From the NCBI GenBank assembly GCA_027068485.1, contig JAMOSB010000022.1, forward strand, positions 61,995 to 125,994: a stretch of 64,000 nucleotides of DNA, given 5' to 3'. The notes under the pieces are model-generated. The model searched no databases. It was not told the origin of the DNA and saw only the letters and a list, made by a program, of their open reading frames with translations. Each line of letters begins with the position of its first letter. Position 1 is the first letter of the stretch. This DNA is from Sulfurovum sp. GTDB taxonomy: Bacteria > Campylobacterota > Campylobacteria > Campylobacterales > Sulfurovaceae. Position numbers and translations under genes: made by a program. Shown in pieces: positions 29,594-38,562 of this stretch.

Positions 29594-29920
29594 ATGACGA
29601 TTCATATCCAAGCCCTCACCTTTGAGGTGATTATCGGTCTTCTTGATTTTGAGCGTACCACACCCCAACGCATCATTGTCGATTTAGAGAGCTGTTATGA
29701 CTATACCCCCGAGGCGTTTGTCAACTATGCAGATATCGTGACCTCCATTCAAGAGGAGCTTCATCAGGCACGCTATGCGCTACTTGAAGAGGCTCTTTTG
29801 GGGCTTAAAACCCGCCTACACCATACCTACCCCCAACTCAAAACACTCTCCCTCAAACTCACAAAACCCGACATTCTACCCCAGTGTGCTGTTTCACTAA
29901 GTGAGCATTGGGAATTTTAA
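29594..29920 (+). CDS. folB: Dihydroneopterin aldolase-like protein
   Basis: Short FolB-type protein of 108 residues for folate synthesis. The start MTIHIQALTFEVIIGLLDFE matches the family N-terminus with its catalytic Glu, and LTKPDILPQC near the end holds the expected Lys-Pro. Central residues are divergent, as in other Campylobacterota, so activity on dihydroneopterin is likely but not certain. ATG at 29594 follows plsY directly; an open frame further upstream is inside plsY. Confidence 0.75.
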   Translation: MTIHIQALTFEVIIGLLDFERTTPQRIIVDLESCYDYTPEAFVNYADIVTSIQEELHQARYALLEEALLGLKTRLHHTYPQLKTLSLKLTKPDILPQCAVSLSEHWEF

Positions 29921-29949
29921 AAAAACTTTCAGTTACCTCTTTTTTATGT

Positions 29950-29955
29950 TATAAT
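29950..29955 (+). promoter_or_regulatory. -10 element of the hsrA-like gene
   Basis: TATAAT after a T-rich run, 29 bases before the start codon. A recognisable -35 is missing, as usual in this group. Confidence 0.5.
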
Positions 29956-29984
29956 TTAAAAACAACTTAAATTAAAGGTCACTT

Positions 29985-30659
29985 ATGAGAGTATTAATTA
30001 TAGAAGATGAAGTAGCACTTGGTAAGACACTTTCACAACTGCTTTCAGAGAATAGTTACCAGTGTGATATCGCAGAGAATCTCAGCGATGCCAAATACTA
30101 CCTTGATATACGCAACTACGACCTAGTACTCCTTGGATGGGGCGAGACTCAAAATAGTAACGCTACACTCATCAATGACATCAAAAAAGAGGCACACAAG
30201 ACCTCCGTTATTGTACTCTCAGAGCGTCAAGATAAAGAGCATGAGATAGAGGCTCTCAAATCGGGAGCAGATGACTTTATTCGCAAACCTCTTGATCATG
30301 AGATTCTGTTGGTTCGTATTGAGGCGAAGCTTCGTTTTGGTGCCTCAAATATCATCGAGATTGAAGACCTTATCATCAATCCTGAAGAGGAGAAGATCAT
30401 CTATCAAGGCAACGAGATAGAGCTTAAAGGGAAGCCTTTTGAGGTCTTAACGCACCTTGCAATGCACAATGACCAGATCGTCTCCAAAGAGCAACTCCTT
30501 GATGCGATCTGGGAAGAGCCTGAGCTTGTCACCCCCAATGTCATCGAAGTAGCTATCAATCAGATTCGCCAGAAGATGGATAAACCCTTAGACATCACCA
30601 CCATTGAAACTGTCCGAAGACGCGGGTACCGTTTCTGTTTTCCCAAAAAGATCGGATAA
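29985..30659 (+). CDS. hsrA: Orphan OmpR-family regulator, HsrA type
   Basis: A 224-residue regulator with a receiver-like N-terminal half and a winged-helix C-terminal half. The DNA-binding half is nearly the same as that of Helicobacter HsrA (HP1043) as I remember it, for example IEVAINQIRQKMDKP and ETVRRRGYRF. The receiver lacks the phospho-acceptor: position 51 is Gly in DLVLLGWGE, where Asp is expected, although E7/D8 and the switch Lys (IRKPL) remain. HsrA proteins work without phosphorylation and are essential in Helicobacter. No cognate kinase is adjacent. Confidence 0.88.
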   Translation: MRVLIIEDEVALGKTLSQLLSENSYQCDIAENLSDAKYYLDIRNYDLVLLGWGETQNSNATLINDIKKEAHKTSVIVLSERQDKEHEIEALKSGADDFIRKPLDHEILLVRIEAKLRFGASNIIEIEDLIINPEEEKIIYQGNEIELKGKPFEVLTHLAMHNDQIVSKEQLLDAIWEEPELVTPNVIEVAINQIRQKMDKPLDITTIETVRRRGYRFCFPKKIG

Positions 30660-30671
30660 GAGGCAATAAAG

Positions 30672-30714
30672 GGAGTTTTTAACGAAAGCATAAGCTTTCT
30701 TGGGTTATAACTCC
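30672..30714 (+). other. Nested inverted repeats between hsrA-like and ferredoxin genes
   Basis: GAAAGC-ATAA-GCTTTC (30684-30699) forms an inner hairpin, and GGAGTT (30672-30677) pairs with AACTCC (30709-30714) outside it. There is no T run. It may be a processing or attenuation structure before the ferredoxin gene 28 bases later. Confidence 0.4.
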
Positions 30715-30741
30715 TAGTAAATAATTAATACAGAGGTAACA

Positions 30742-30993
30742 ATGGCCCTTTTAATAACGGATGAGTGCATCGCGTGTGATGCGTGTAGAGAAGAGTGTCC
30801 CAATGAGGCGATCGAAGAGAACGATCCAATCTATCTTATCGATACAGATCGCTGTACAGAGTGCGTAGGTCACTTTGATGAGCCTCAGTGTATTGCAGTG
30901 TGTCCTGTAGACTGTATCGTCTCAGACCCCAATAATGTCGAGAATGCGGAAGAGCTTAAATTTAAGTTTGATAAACTACAAGAGGAGGAGTAG
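30742..30993 (+). CDS. 2[4Fe-4S] ferredoxin, Allochromatium type
   Basis: Small cytoplasmic electron carrier, 83 residues. First cluster motif CIACDACREECP. The second one, CTECVGHFDEPQCIAVCP, has the long insert between the second and third Cys that marks the Alvin/YfhL-type ferredoxins. A C-terminal acidic helix follows. In Campylobacterota such ferredoxins serve oxoacid oxidoreductases; no such enzyme is adjacent here. Confidence 0.92.
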   Translation: MALLITDECIACDACREECPNEAIEENDPIYLIDTDRCTECVGHFDEPQCIAVCPVDCIVSDPNNVENAEELKFKFDKLQEEE

Positions 30994-31032
30994 CCTCCAC
31001 TCTACGGAGCGTGTGACTACTTTTATCTATCT

Positions 31033-31051
31033 GAAGCGATGCTATCGCTTC
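31033..31051. terminator. Hairpin between convergent ferredoxin and bamA genes
   Basis: GAAGCGAT-GCT-ATCGCTTC is a perfect 8-bp stem with a three-base loop in the 111-bp gap between convergent genes. The flanks are pyrimidine-rich on the plus strand. Confidence 0.5.
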
Positions 31052-31104
31052 ATCTTCACTTCTAGAGAGGCAGAGCCAAATCGCTCTCCTCTCCTCCCAA
31101 CTAC

Positions 31105-33411
31105 CTAAAACTTTGTCCCCATTGAGAACTCAAAAGTAGAGGTTCTGTCTCCATCTTCTGGATCGATCGCCTTAGCAAAGACAAGGTTGATAGGTCCAAA
31201 TCCAGACTGCCACTCTATCACCGCACCTGCAGAAGAGCGTTCGATCTCATTGAAGCTATCCTCACCAATCATACCGTAGTCATAGAAGAAGGCGAGACGC
31301 ATCTTAGCTGCTTCAGAGAAGGGGATACTCGCCTCAAAGGTAGCAGAAGCACGCTTCTTACCCCCGATACGGCTACTAGGGTTAGAGGGGTCACTGAGTG
31401 GACTAAGTGAGTAGGGATCAAACCCTCTGACTGAACCGATCCCACCCATATAGAGTTTCTCCCCAATAGGAAGCTTCTCCTTATCTCCACTACTAATGAG
31501 TGTGGCTCTGGCTTTAAAACGCAAGATAAGGTCATAGTCTATCTGATCATTAAGACCATAGTAGATACCATACTGTGCTTTGGTTTTGACAAAGCTACCA
31601 TACCCATCCTCTTCACCACTCCCTGCACTTGCATTGTAGTCACTACCATCAAGGCTCGCAAACTCAAAATTGAGCTTAGCGATCATCCCCTCTCGTGGGA
31701 CATAGTAGTCATCAGTATTGTCATACGAGAAGTTCAAAAAGAGTGAACTCTTCTCATACTTATCATTATAGAAACCATAAGTATCAACAAAGGTGATATT
31801 TCCATCGGTAGAGACGACACCATCACCATTCTCCTCGGACTCATTATCCACATACCCTACCCCAATAGAGGCACGGAAGTGTCTCAAGAACTCACGACCC
31901 AAGATGATGGAGCCTCCGAGTTGATCTTGGGTATAGTTGTAGTATTCATACTCTTTTTTATAGAGGTTCATACTCAAACTATACATACTATCCCACACCT
32001 TAGGATTGGTAAATGAGACATTATAGCTTTTTGAGATCTTAGAGAGTTCAAACCCTACAGTACTATTGATCCCCGATCCAAGGACATTTTTGTCTGAGAT
32101 AGAGGCGTTGACCATCAACCCCTCATAGCTTCCATACCCTCCCCCCGCAGAGATGGTACCTGTTGAAGCCTCTTTGACTTTGACAAGGAGATTGATCTTG
32201 TCGTGTGAGACCTTTTGACTCTTGATCTCAACATGCTCAAAGAACCCTGTACGACCCAATGCACTCTTAGAGTCCTTCAGGTCAGTCGCACTAAAGCGAT
32301 CACCTGGAGCGAGGTAGATATAGCGTCGGATTACTCTATCTTTGGTGGTATCATTCCCTGAGATAAGAACATCATTGACAATGACAGGCACCCCCTCCTC
32401 AATCACATACTGAAGGTTGATCACTTTGCGTTGGGCATCTTTTTGCATACGCGGTGCGACGCGTGCATAGGCATACCCAAGATCCCCTACGGCAGCTTTG
32501 AGTAGCTCCATATCTTTACGCATACGGGTGATATTGAAGATGTAGCCCTTTTTGAGTGAGAGCTCGGCGAGTAGCTCAGCACTACTCAACCCCTCTACCT
32601 TCTGAACCAAGGTCACATCTCCGACACGGTACTGTACCCCTTCACTCACCTGATAGTCAATCTCTGCGGTGTAGGCACTATAGTCTACACGCATCAATGG
32701 CTTGCTCACTTTGGCATCAAGGTACCCATGTTTCATATAGGTATCTTTGACTCTAAAGGCATCATACTCTAGCTGATCAACCTTGACATCTCCACTATGT
32801 AAAAATGGCAACCACCCCAAGATATCCTCCTCTTGGTTTGCAAGGTTCATCTCAAGTTCACTCTTACTTAGTGCCGAAGCCCCAATAAAGTTGAGCTTTT
32901 TAATCTTGATCTTCTCACCTTTGTTAACCTCAAAGATTACAGAGACGGCACCCTTCCCTACAGGTGTTGTGGTCACCTCGACGACAGAGTCGTAGTTCCC
33001 TTTGCTCTCAAGGCGTGCGATTAGTGATCGCTTGACCTGCTTGATGCGTACCTCATCATAGAGATCTCCCTTTTTAAGTCCCACACTCTGAAGTAGTTTT
33101 TTACCATCATCTCCTGAGCCATACCCTTTGATCTGGACATGGGCAATAGCGACCTTCTCTTTGAAGTGATAGGTGAGTCTACCTCCATCTCTATCGACCC
33201 ACACATCTTTAAAGTACCCCTGCTTAAAGAAGTTTTTAATCGATTGGTCTATCTTGGCGATATCCATCTCCTCCCCAACCCGAAGGGAAGCCACCTCTAA
33301 GGCAGCGTCTCTAGAGAGGTGTGCTAAGCCTTCAAACTTGATCTGTGTTATCTTCTGTGCGAGGAGTAAGGCACTTAATACTATCCATGAGAGTATGATT
33401 TTCTTTATCAT
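31105..33411 (-). CDS. bamA: Outer membrane assembly factor BamA
   Basis: Omp85 protein that inserts beta-barrel proteins in the outer membrane, 768 residues. A signal peptide (to about LLLAQ) is followed by five POTRA repeats (about 20-425) and a C-terminal barrel. The lid-lock motif region contains LYMGGIGSVRGF, which has the family RGF signature, and the protein ends in FEFSMGTKF with a terminal Phe. The ATG at 33411 has an AGGTTTG SD and is preferred over a TTG two codons upstream. Confidence 0.94.
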   Translation of the reverse strand: MIKKIILSWIVLSALLLAQKITQIKFEGLAHLSRDAALEVASLRVGEEMDIAKIDQSIKNFFKQGYFKDVWVDRDGGRLTYHFKEKVAIAHVQIKGYGSGDDGKKLLQSVGLKKGDLYDEVRIKQVKRSLIARLESKGNYDSVVEVTTTPVGKGAVSVIFEVNKGEKIKIKKLNFIGASALSKSELEMNLANQEEDILGWLPFLHSGDVKVDQLEYDAFRVKDTYMKHGYLDAKVSKPLMRVDYSAYTAEIDYQVSEGVQYRVGDVTLVQKVEGLSSAELLAELSLKKGYIFNITRMRKDMELLKAAVGDLGYAYARVAPRMQKDAQRKVINLQYVIEEGVPVIVNDVLISGNDTTKDRVIRRYIYLAPGDRFSATDLKDSKSALGRTGFFEHVEIKSQKVSHDKINLLVKVKEASTGTISAGGGYGSYEGLMVNASISDKNVLGSGINSTVGFELSKISKSYNVSFTNPKVWDSMYSLSMNLYKKEYEYYNYTQDQLGGSIILGREFLRHFRASIGVGYVDNESEENGDGVVSTDGNITFVDTYGFYNDKYEKSSLFLNFSYDNTDDYYVPREGMIAKLNFEFASLDGSDYNASAGSGEEDGYGSFVKTKAQYGIYYGLNDQIDYDLILRFKARATLISSGDKEKLPIGEKLYMGGIGSVRGFDPYSLSPLSDPSNPSSRIGGKKRASATFEASIPFSEAAKMRLAFFYDYGMIGEDSFNEIERSSAGAVIEWQSGFGPINLVFAKAIDPEDGDRTSTFEFSMGTKF

Positions 33412-33493
33412 TTTCAAACCTAACCTTGATATAATTTGGGATATATTTTATCCTCTTTTCAATAAGAGGTTCATAAGTGGAAAAAGGGAAACG

Positions 33494-34333
33494 ATGTCAA
33501 CAACAAAAATAGGTATTATCGGTCTTGGGCTTATGGGAGGCTCTCTTAGTCTCGCACTCCAACAGAGTAGCACAGCGTACTATTTTGTCGGTCTTGACCA
33601 CAATCACACCCATGAAAAGGAGGCTCTTGACCTCGGGATTGTGGACACCATTGCCAATAATTTAGAGGAGATTAGCCAGTGTGATATTATCATCCTCACT
33701 ATCCCCGTCGATGGGATTATCGCTATCTCCAACGCATTTGGCACCCTTGATCCCAAGACCACTGTCATAGACCTAGGGAGTACCAAGGAGAAGATCTCAC
33801 AGAGTATTCCCCCTGCTATCAGAGCCAACTTTGTCACCGCACACCCCATGACAGGGACAGAGAAGTTTGGTCCCTCTTCCGCGGTTAGCCATCTATACCA
33901 AGAGAAGGTTGTTGTATTGTGTGATATACAAAAGAGTGGTACCTACCAGCAAACAGTGGCCAAAGAGCTTTTTGAGCGTATTGGAATGAAACTGGTTTTT
34001 ATGGATGCGGTGGAGCATGATAGACACGCAGCATTTATCTCCCATATGCCCCATGCACTCAGCTACGCCCTTGCCAATACGGTGATGAGTCAAGAGGCAG
34101 CAGAGAGTATCATCAACCTCGCAGGTGGGGGGTTTAGAGATATGAGCCGTATCGCCAAATCTTCACCCAATATGTGGGAGGATATCTTCAGACAAAATAA
34201 ACACAACCTACTTGAGGCGATGGAGAGTTTCCAGTCTGAGCTTAAAAAGTGTCAAACAATGATTGAGCAAGAGAAGTGGAAGGAGCTCAATCATTGGATG
34301 CAAGATGCCAATAGACTCCATGAGATCTTGTAG
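33494..34333 (+). CDS. tyrA: Prephenate dehydrogenase
   Basis: NAD-dependent enzyme of tyrosine synthesis, 279 residues. The start ATG at 33494 follows AAAGGGAAACG; the frame is open further upstream inside the antisense of bamA but that part is not coding. Features: GIIGLGLMGGSLSLAL dinucleotide-binding loop, TAHPMTGTEKFGP, and the His in FISHMPHALSYALA. The 5' leader contains a small hairpin CCTCTT-TTCAAT-AAGAGG (33452-33469). Confidence 0.92.
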   Translation: MSTTKIGIIGLGLMGGSLSLALQQSSTAYYFVGLDHNHTHEKEALDLGIVDTIANNLEEISQCDIIILTIPVDGIIAISNAFGTLDPKTTVIDLGSTKEKISQSIPPAIRANFVTAHPMTGTEKFGPSSAVSHLYQEKVVVLCDIQKSGTYQQTVAKELFERIGMKLVFMDAVEHDRHAAFISHMPHALSYALANTVMSQEAAESIINLAGGGFRDMSRIAKSSPNMWEDIFRQNKHNLLEAMESFQSELKKCQTMIEQEKWKELNHWMQDANRLHEIL

Positions 34334-34341
34334 GTGCAAGC

Positions 34342-35703
34342 CTAGCGACGCACACCAGGGAAGCCTCCACCGCCTCCTTGCATCTGTGCGAGCATATCTT
34401 CCATCTTCTTCTTACCCCCTTTACCTGACATCTGCTTTGCCATCTTGGCTGCACTCTTAAACTGTTTGAGTACACGATTGACCTGCATCTGTTCGAGTCC
34501 TGCCCCTTTGGCCAGTCGTCGTTTACGGGTGTTGTTGAGTAGATCGGGGTTCTCACGCTCTTTGGGGGTCATAGAGGAGACCATCGCTTTAATCATCTTG
34601 ATCTCAGAGGAGTTCTCCAGATCCATATCCCCAAGCTGTTTTGCCATATTGCCCATACCAGGGATCATCCCCATAATCGACTTCATACTCCCTAGCTTCT
34701 TCATCTGCTCCATCTGAGCAAGGAAGTCATTGAAGTTAAACTGCCCCTTCTTGATCTTTTGGGTCATTCGCTTCGCCTCTTTGGGGTCGATAGCCGCAGC
34801 AGCTTTCTCTGCGAGTGATTCGACATCCCCCGCACCCATCAGACGGCTCACGATTCTATCGGCGATAAACTGCTCAAGGTCAGGCATCTTCTCACCCGCA
34901 CCAATAAAGCGAAGTGGGACACCCACCTGTTGGGTCAAGCCTAGTGCCACACCCCCTTTGGAGTCCCCATCAAACTTCGAGAGTACCACCCCTGTGATAC
35001 CAATCTTCTCTTTGAAGGTCTGTGCGGTGCGTACGGCATCTTGTCCCGTCATCGCATCAGCCACATAGAAGAGTTCATCAGGGTTGGCGACCTTTTTGAC
35101 CTCAGCTAATTCATCCATCAGCTCCTCATCAATCGCCAAACGACCCGCCGTATCGATTAGGACGACATCATACAACTCACGCTCTGCCTTCTTAAGTCCC
35201 TCTTTGACAATCTGCGTAGGGGTTGCCCCCTCATCGGCGACTAAGTCCACCTCGATTCCTGCGGTAATCTGCTTAAGTTGCTCTACCGCTGCAAGTCGCT
35301 GGAGGTCAGCAGCGATGATAAGTACCTTTTTCTTCTTCTGCTCTTTGAGGAAGTAGGCAAGTTTTCCTGTCGTCGTGGTCTTACCTGATCCTTGAAGCCC
35401 AATCATCAAGACCACAGTAGGAGGCTTAGAGGCAAAAGTAAACCCTTTTGCCGCACCCTCTACCGTAAGGATATTGGTAAGCTCTTTTTGGAGTGCCACA
35501 AGGAACTGATCTTTACCGATTCCATTCTGTTTGGTATCACTCTCCACCGCCTTAATCAACTCTTTGACTACTTTGTGGTGGACATCTGCTTTAAGTAGTG
35601 ATTTTTTGAGTTCTGTTGTCGCTTTTTTGAGTGCTTTATCATCATCATGGAAACGAATTTTCCCAATAGCACTCTTAAAACTATCTGTTAAAGTATCAAA
35701 CAT
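34342..35703 (-). CDS. ffh: Signal recognition particle protein Ffh
   Basis: GTPase that, with 4.5S RNA, targets membrane proteins to FtsY and the translocon. The 453 residues comprise the N domain, the G domain with GLQGSGKTTTTGKLA, DTAGR and SKFDGDSKGG, and a Met-rich M domain ending in a Gly-rich tail. Its end meets tyrA convergently with an 8-bp gap. It heads the conserved minus-strand block that continues with the pseudouridine synthase. Confidence 0.97.
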   Translation of the reverse strand: MFDTLTDSFKSAIGKIRFHDDDKALKKATTELKKSLLKADVHHKVVKELIKAVESDTKQNGIGKDQFLVALQKELTNILTVEGAAKGFTFASKPPTVVLMIGLQGSGKTTTTGKLAYFLKEQKKKKVLIIAADLQRLAAVEQLKQITAGIEVDLVADEGATPTQIVKEGLKKAERELYDVVLIDTAGRLAIDEELMDELAEVKKVANPDELFYVADAMTGQDAVRTAQTFKEKIGITGVVLSKFDGDSKGGVALGLTQQVGVPLRFIGAGEKMPDLEQFIADRIVSRLMGAGDVESLAEKAAAAIDPKEAKRMTQKIKKGQFNFNDFLAQMEQMKKLGSMKSIMGMIPGMGNMAKQLGDMDLENSSEIKMIKAMVSSMTPKERENPDLLNNTRKRRLAKGAGLEQMQVNRVLKQFKSAAKMAKQMSGKGGKKKMEDMLAQMQGGGGGFPGVRR

Positions 35704-35761
35704 TTTTACCTCTATACTAGTATAATAATCTTAGGGATTTTATCTAAGATTTGTTACAACT

Positions 35762-36499
35762 CTACTTATAACGGGCAATCGCTTTAGGCTCCTTCGCCTC
35801 AAATGAGTAGCCCAACAGAGAGATCTGTGCTGCATGGAGTAGCATATGTTTGGCTTGTGTACGAGAACCATACTGCTCATCCCCTACAATAGGATAGCCC
35901 ATATGGGCAAGATGCACACGGATTTGGTGGGTGCGTCCTGTAGTAATCTCGATCTTCACCTTCGACTTCTTCCCTTGTATCTCCTCAGGTGTCACCTTAG
36001 TAAAGGCCTTTTTACCACGCAGGGGATCAATTTTTGAGAAGGCTTTGCCCTTTTTGATGGTCAAGATCGGCTCATCAATCTCCATACTCTCATAGACCAC
36101 CCCCTCGACCCACGCCACATAGCGTTTTTTGACGCGTCGGTTTTTGAACTCTTTGATCGCACGCTCAATAAAGGGGCGGTTTTTACCGAGGAGAAGTACC
36201 CCTGAGGTGTCTCGGTCGAGACGATGCAGTAGCTCTGCCCCCTCCATTGCATCTTGTATCTCATAGGCATCGATCTGTGCGGGTTTATTGACTGCGATGA
36301 TATCATCATCCTCAAAGAGTACCTTAATCTCAGAGGGGTACTCGATACGAAAAAGTGTCTGTGTTGAGATATCTGCTCGGGCGATTTTCACCCGCTTATC
36401 TCCGACAAAGACCAATCCTCGATCGATTAGATCTTTGGCTTTTTTGTTAGAGATCTCCTCTTGGTGTGCTAATATTTTATATGCTTTATCTGTAGCCAT
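35762..36499 (-). CDS. RluA/RluD-family pseudouridine synthase
   Basis: Enzyme that converts uridine to pseudouridine in RNA, 245 residues. An S4 domain at the start (KDLIDRGLVFVGDKRV) is followed by the catalytic domain with HRLDRDTSGVLLLGK, containing the catalytic Asp, and GRTHQIRVHLAHMGYPIVGD. ATG at 36499 has a clear AAGGAAAC SD; a possible start 14 codons upstream lacks one. It corresponds in position to Cj0708/HP0956 by recalled order. The target site in rRNA or tRNA is not known. Confidence 0.88.
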   Translation of the reverse strand: MATDKAYKILAHQEEISNKKAKDLIDRGLVFVGDKRVKIARADISTQTLFRIEYPSEIKVLFEDDDIIAVNKPAQIDAYEIQDAMEGAELLHRLDRDTSGVLLLGKNRPFIERAIKEFKNRRVKKRYVAWVEGVVYESMEIDEPILTIKKGKAFSKIDPLRGKKAFTKVTPEEIQGKKSKVKIEITTGRTHQIRVHLAHMGYPIVGDEQYGSRTQAKHMLLHAAQISLLGYSFEAKEPKAIARYK

Positions 36500-36544
36500 A
36501 GTGTTTCCTTTTTTACTAAATAAGACGATACCCTCATACAAAGG

Positions 36545-37720
36545 CTAAAGCGTATCGCGTAGACTCTCTACTATTGGGGTAATATCGGTTTGATATTTAA
36601 TCTTGGTTGCTTTCAATAGATGGTGCTGAGATAAGCGTCTGCTCAGATTTGAAGCTTCAACAATCGCAATCCCCTCAATCGCCAAGAAGATATCTCTTTG
36701 GTTGAAATAGTGCTTTCCTGAGAGTATCTTGCATCCAAACTGTGCCGCCTCAGCTGCGTTATGTCCACCAATAGGCTCAAACGCCCCACCCAAAATCACA
36801 ATATCACTCACCGCGTAGAGGTTGATCAGCTCTCCGAGTCTATCAACCACAACGATATCACTATCGAGTGCTTCACGCTGAGAGTAGCGATGCCATGAGA
36901 GACCCGCTTGGGTGGCAAATGCCTCGACTTGCTGTGCGACACGATCAAAGCGTTCGGGGTGACGCGGTACCACAAGGAGTCGTGCGGTCTCATCGTCCCG
37001 CTTGAGTGCCAAAAATGCCTCTAGGATCACCCCCTCCTCCCCCTCATGCGTACTCGCTCCACAGATGAGTACTCCTGTGGGTTTTGTGAGGGATTTTGTC
37101 GGAGCAGGGAGCTGAGAGAGCTTGATATTGCCCGTCACCCTCACCTGCTTGGCTCCGAGTGTGATGAGTCGCTTGGCATCAAGCTCTGTTTGGGCATAGA
37201 CCTCATCAATATGCTTAAAGATCTCCCGATAGAGCCATGCGATTTTGAGATAGCGTGGATAGGAGCGATCACTCATACGGGCATTGATTAGGAGTGTCTT
37301 GGCTCCACGCTTTTGTGCCAAAACAAAGAGCAGATACCAAAACTCCGCCTCCATTACCACCAGTGCCTTCTGGGGGCGTATCCAGACAAAGAGTAGAGGC
37401 TCAAAGGGTAAAAATCGGTGAGCTTTGGTATAGGCTCCACTCGCATCAAAGCCTGTATTGGTTGTAGCTGTGATGCGTAGGGCAGAGTGAGGCAACGCCT
37501 CTACCAGTGGAGCAATCGCTTTGACCTCACCAAAACTACAGGCATGAAACCAGATACCACCAGAGGGGAGTGGTGGATTTCTCCACAAAGCAAATCGTGC
37601 AGGTATGGCATCTTTATATTTGGATTTCAAAGAGAGGAGCAGTACCAAGGGGAGCGTCAGAAGATAGACGACCCCAAGCAGGAGACTATAGAGCCAAAAA
37701 AACCATCGCTCCCTAGTCAT
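36545..37720 (-). CDS. waaA: 3-deoxy-D-manno-octulosonic acid transferase
   Basis: Adds Kdo to lipid A precursors in the inner membrane. A membrane segment at the N-terminus is followed by the GT30 family features GGIWFHACSFGEVKA and ITATTNTGFD, and the C-terminal GGAFEPIGGHNAAEAA donor site. About 391 residues, shorter than the E. coli form but normal for this group. Start: TTG TTG ATG in series; I prefer the ATG. It follows flgZ by about 30 bases. Confidence 0.93.
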   Translation of the reverse strand: MTRERWFFWLYSLLLGVVYLLTLPLVLLLSLKSKYKDAIPARFALWRNPPLPSGGIWFHACSFGEVKAIAPLVEALPHSALRITATTNTGFDASGAYTKAHRFLPFEPLLFVWIRPQKALVVMEAEFWYLLFVLAQKRGAKTLLINARMSDRSYPRYLKIAWLYREIFKHIDEVYAQTELDAKRLITLGAKQVRVTGNIKLSQLPAPTKSLTKPTGVLICGASTHEGEEGVILEAFLALKRDDETARLLVVPRHPERFDRVAQQVEAFATQAGLSWHRYSQREALDSDIVVVDRLGELINLYAVSDIVILGGAFEPIGGHNAAEAAQFGCKILSGKHYFNQRDIFLAIEGIAIVEASNLSRRLSQHHLLKATKIKYQTDITPIVESLRDTL

Positions 37721-37749
37721 CAACAATCACATTCGCTTCACAAAGGAGA

Positions 37750-38469
37750 CTACCCCTCTTGTGAAACACTTTCGATATAGAGGATACGACCACAGTGAGG
37801 ACAGTTAATGATCTCACTTCCACGAATCACCTCAGAGTAGGTCTTATCATTGAGCTTCATATAGCACCCATAACACGCTTGTTTCTTCACAGGTACTACC
37901 GCGGTATTACCTGCCCAGATACGAATCTTTTCATAAAAGGAGAAGACCTTCTGCTCAAGGTTTCGGCTCAACTCTTCACGCTTAACAAAGAGTTTACCCT
38001 TCTCTTTTTCGATCTCAGCTCTCTCTACACCAACGGCTTGGTTGACGCTATCGAAGTTTTCTGATGCCTCTTTAACCTTCGCACTCACCTCTTCAAGGAG
38101 TGCTTTTTTTGTCTCATTGATCCCTTGAAGTCTTTCGATCTCTTCATTGGCAAAACTCATCTTCTCTTTAGCGATATCCTCTTCTAATGAGAGGGCTTTC
38201 ATCTCTTTTTCTGTACTGATCTCTTTGAGCTTCTTAGCGTTAGAGCTTAGCTGTTCATTGAGTAGTGTCAACTGCTCTTCAAAGGCTTTGACACGCTCCT
38301 CATTATCCGTAATATCTTTTGTCAAGTGATCAAACTCGCTCTGTGCCATATCGATCTTCTTTTTCGCTTTGGCTACTCTCTTGTCTGCTGCTTTGAGTTG
38401 TGGTGTATAGCTATCGATTGCCTGATCATTCTTTGCAATCTCAATAAGCTCTTTTAGGTGTGTGTTCAA
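37750..38469 (-). CDS. flgZ: Coiled-coil zinc ribbon protein, FlgZ (HP0958) type
   Basis: A 239-residue protein with a long coiled coil (about 5-180) and a C-terminal zinc ribbon: CYGCYMKL and CPHCGRILY. The N-terminus MNTHLKELIEIA agrees well with Helicobacter HP0958 as I recall it, which stabilises RpoN and binds flaA mRNA. The start is TTG, preceded by AAAAGGAC; the family comparison supports this codon. It lies between waaA and the Nif3-like gene, as in Helicobacter. Confidence 0.88.
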   Translation of the reverse strand: MNTHLKELIEIAKNDQAIDSYTPQLKAADKRVAKAKKKIDMAQSEFDHLTKDITDNEERVKAFEEQLTLLNEQLSSNAKKLKEISTEKEMKALSLEEDIAKEKMSFANEEIERLQGINETKKALLEEVSAKVKEASENFDSVNQAVGVERAEIEKEKGKLFVKREELSRNLEQKVFSFYEKIRIWAGNTAVVPVKKQACYGCYMKLNDKTYSEVIRGSEIINCPHCGRILYIESVSQEG

Positions 38470-38562
38470 TCTCTGTCCTTTTGGGGTGGGGTGCTGTATC
38501 GGCTCAACAGTAGCCCTAACAGGGGGTTAGGTGAATGTGCCAAATACGATTGTAGATACCCT

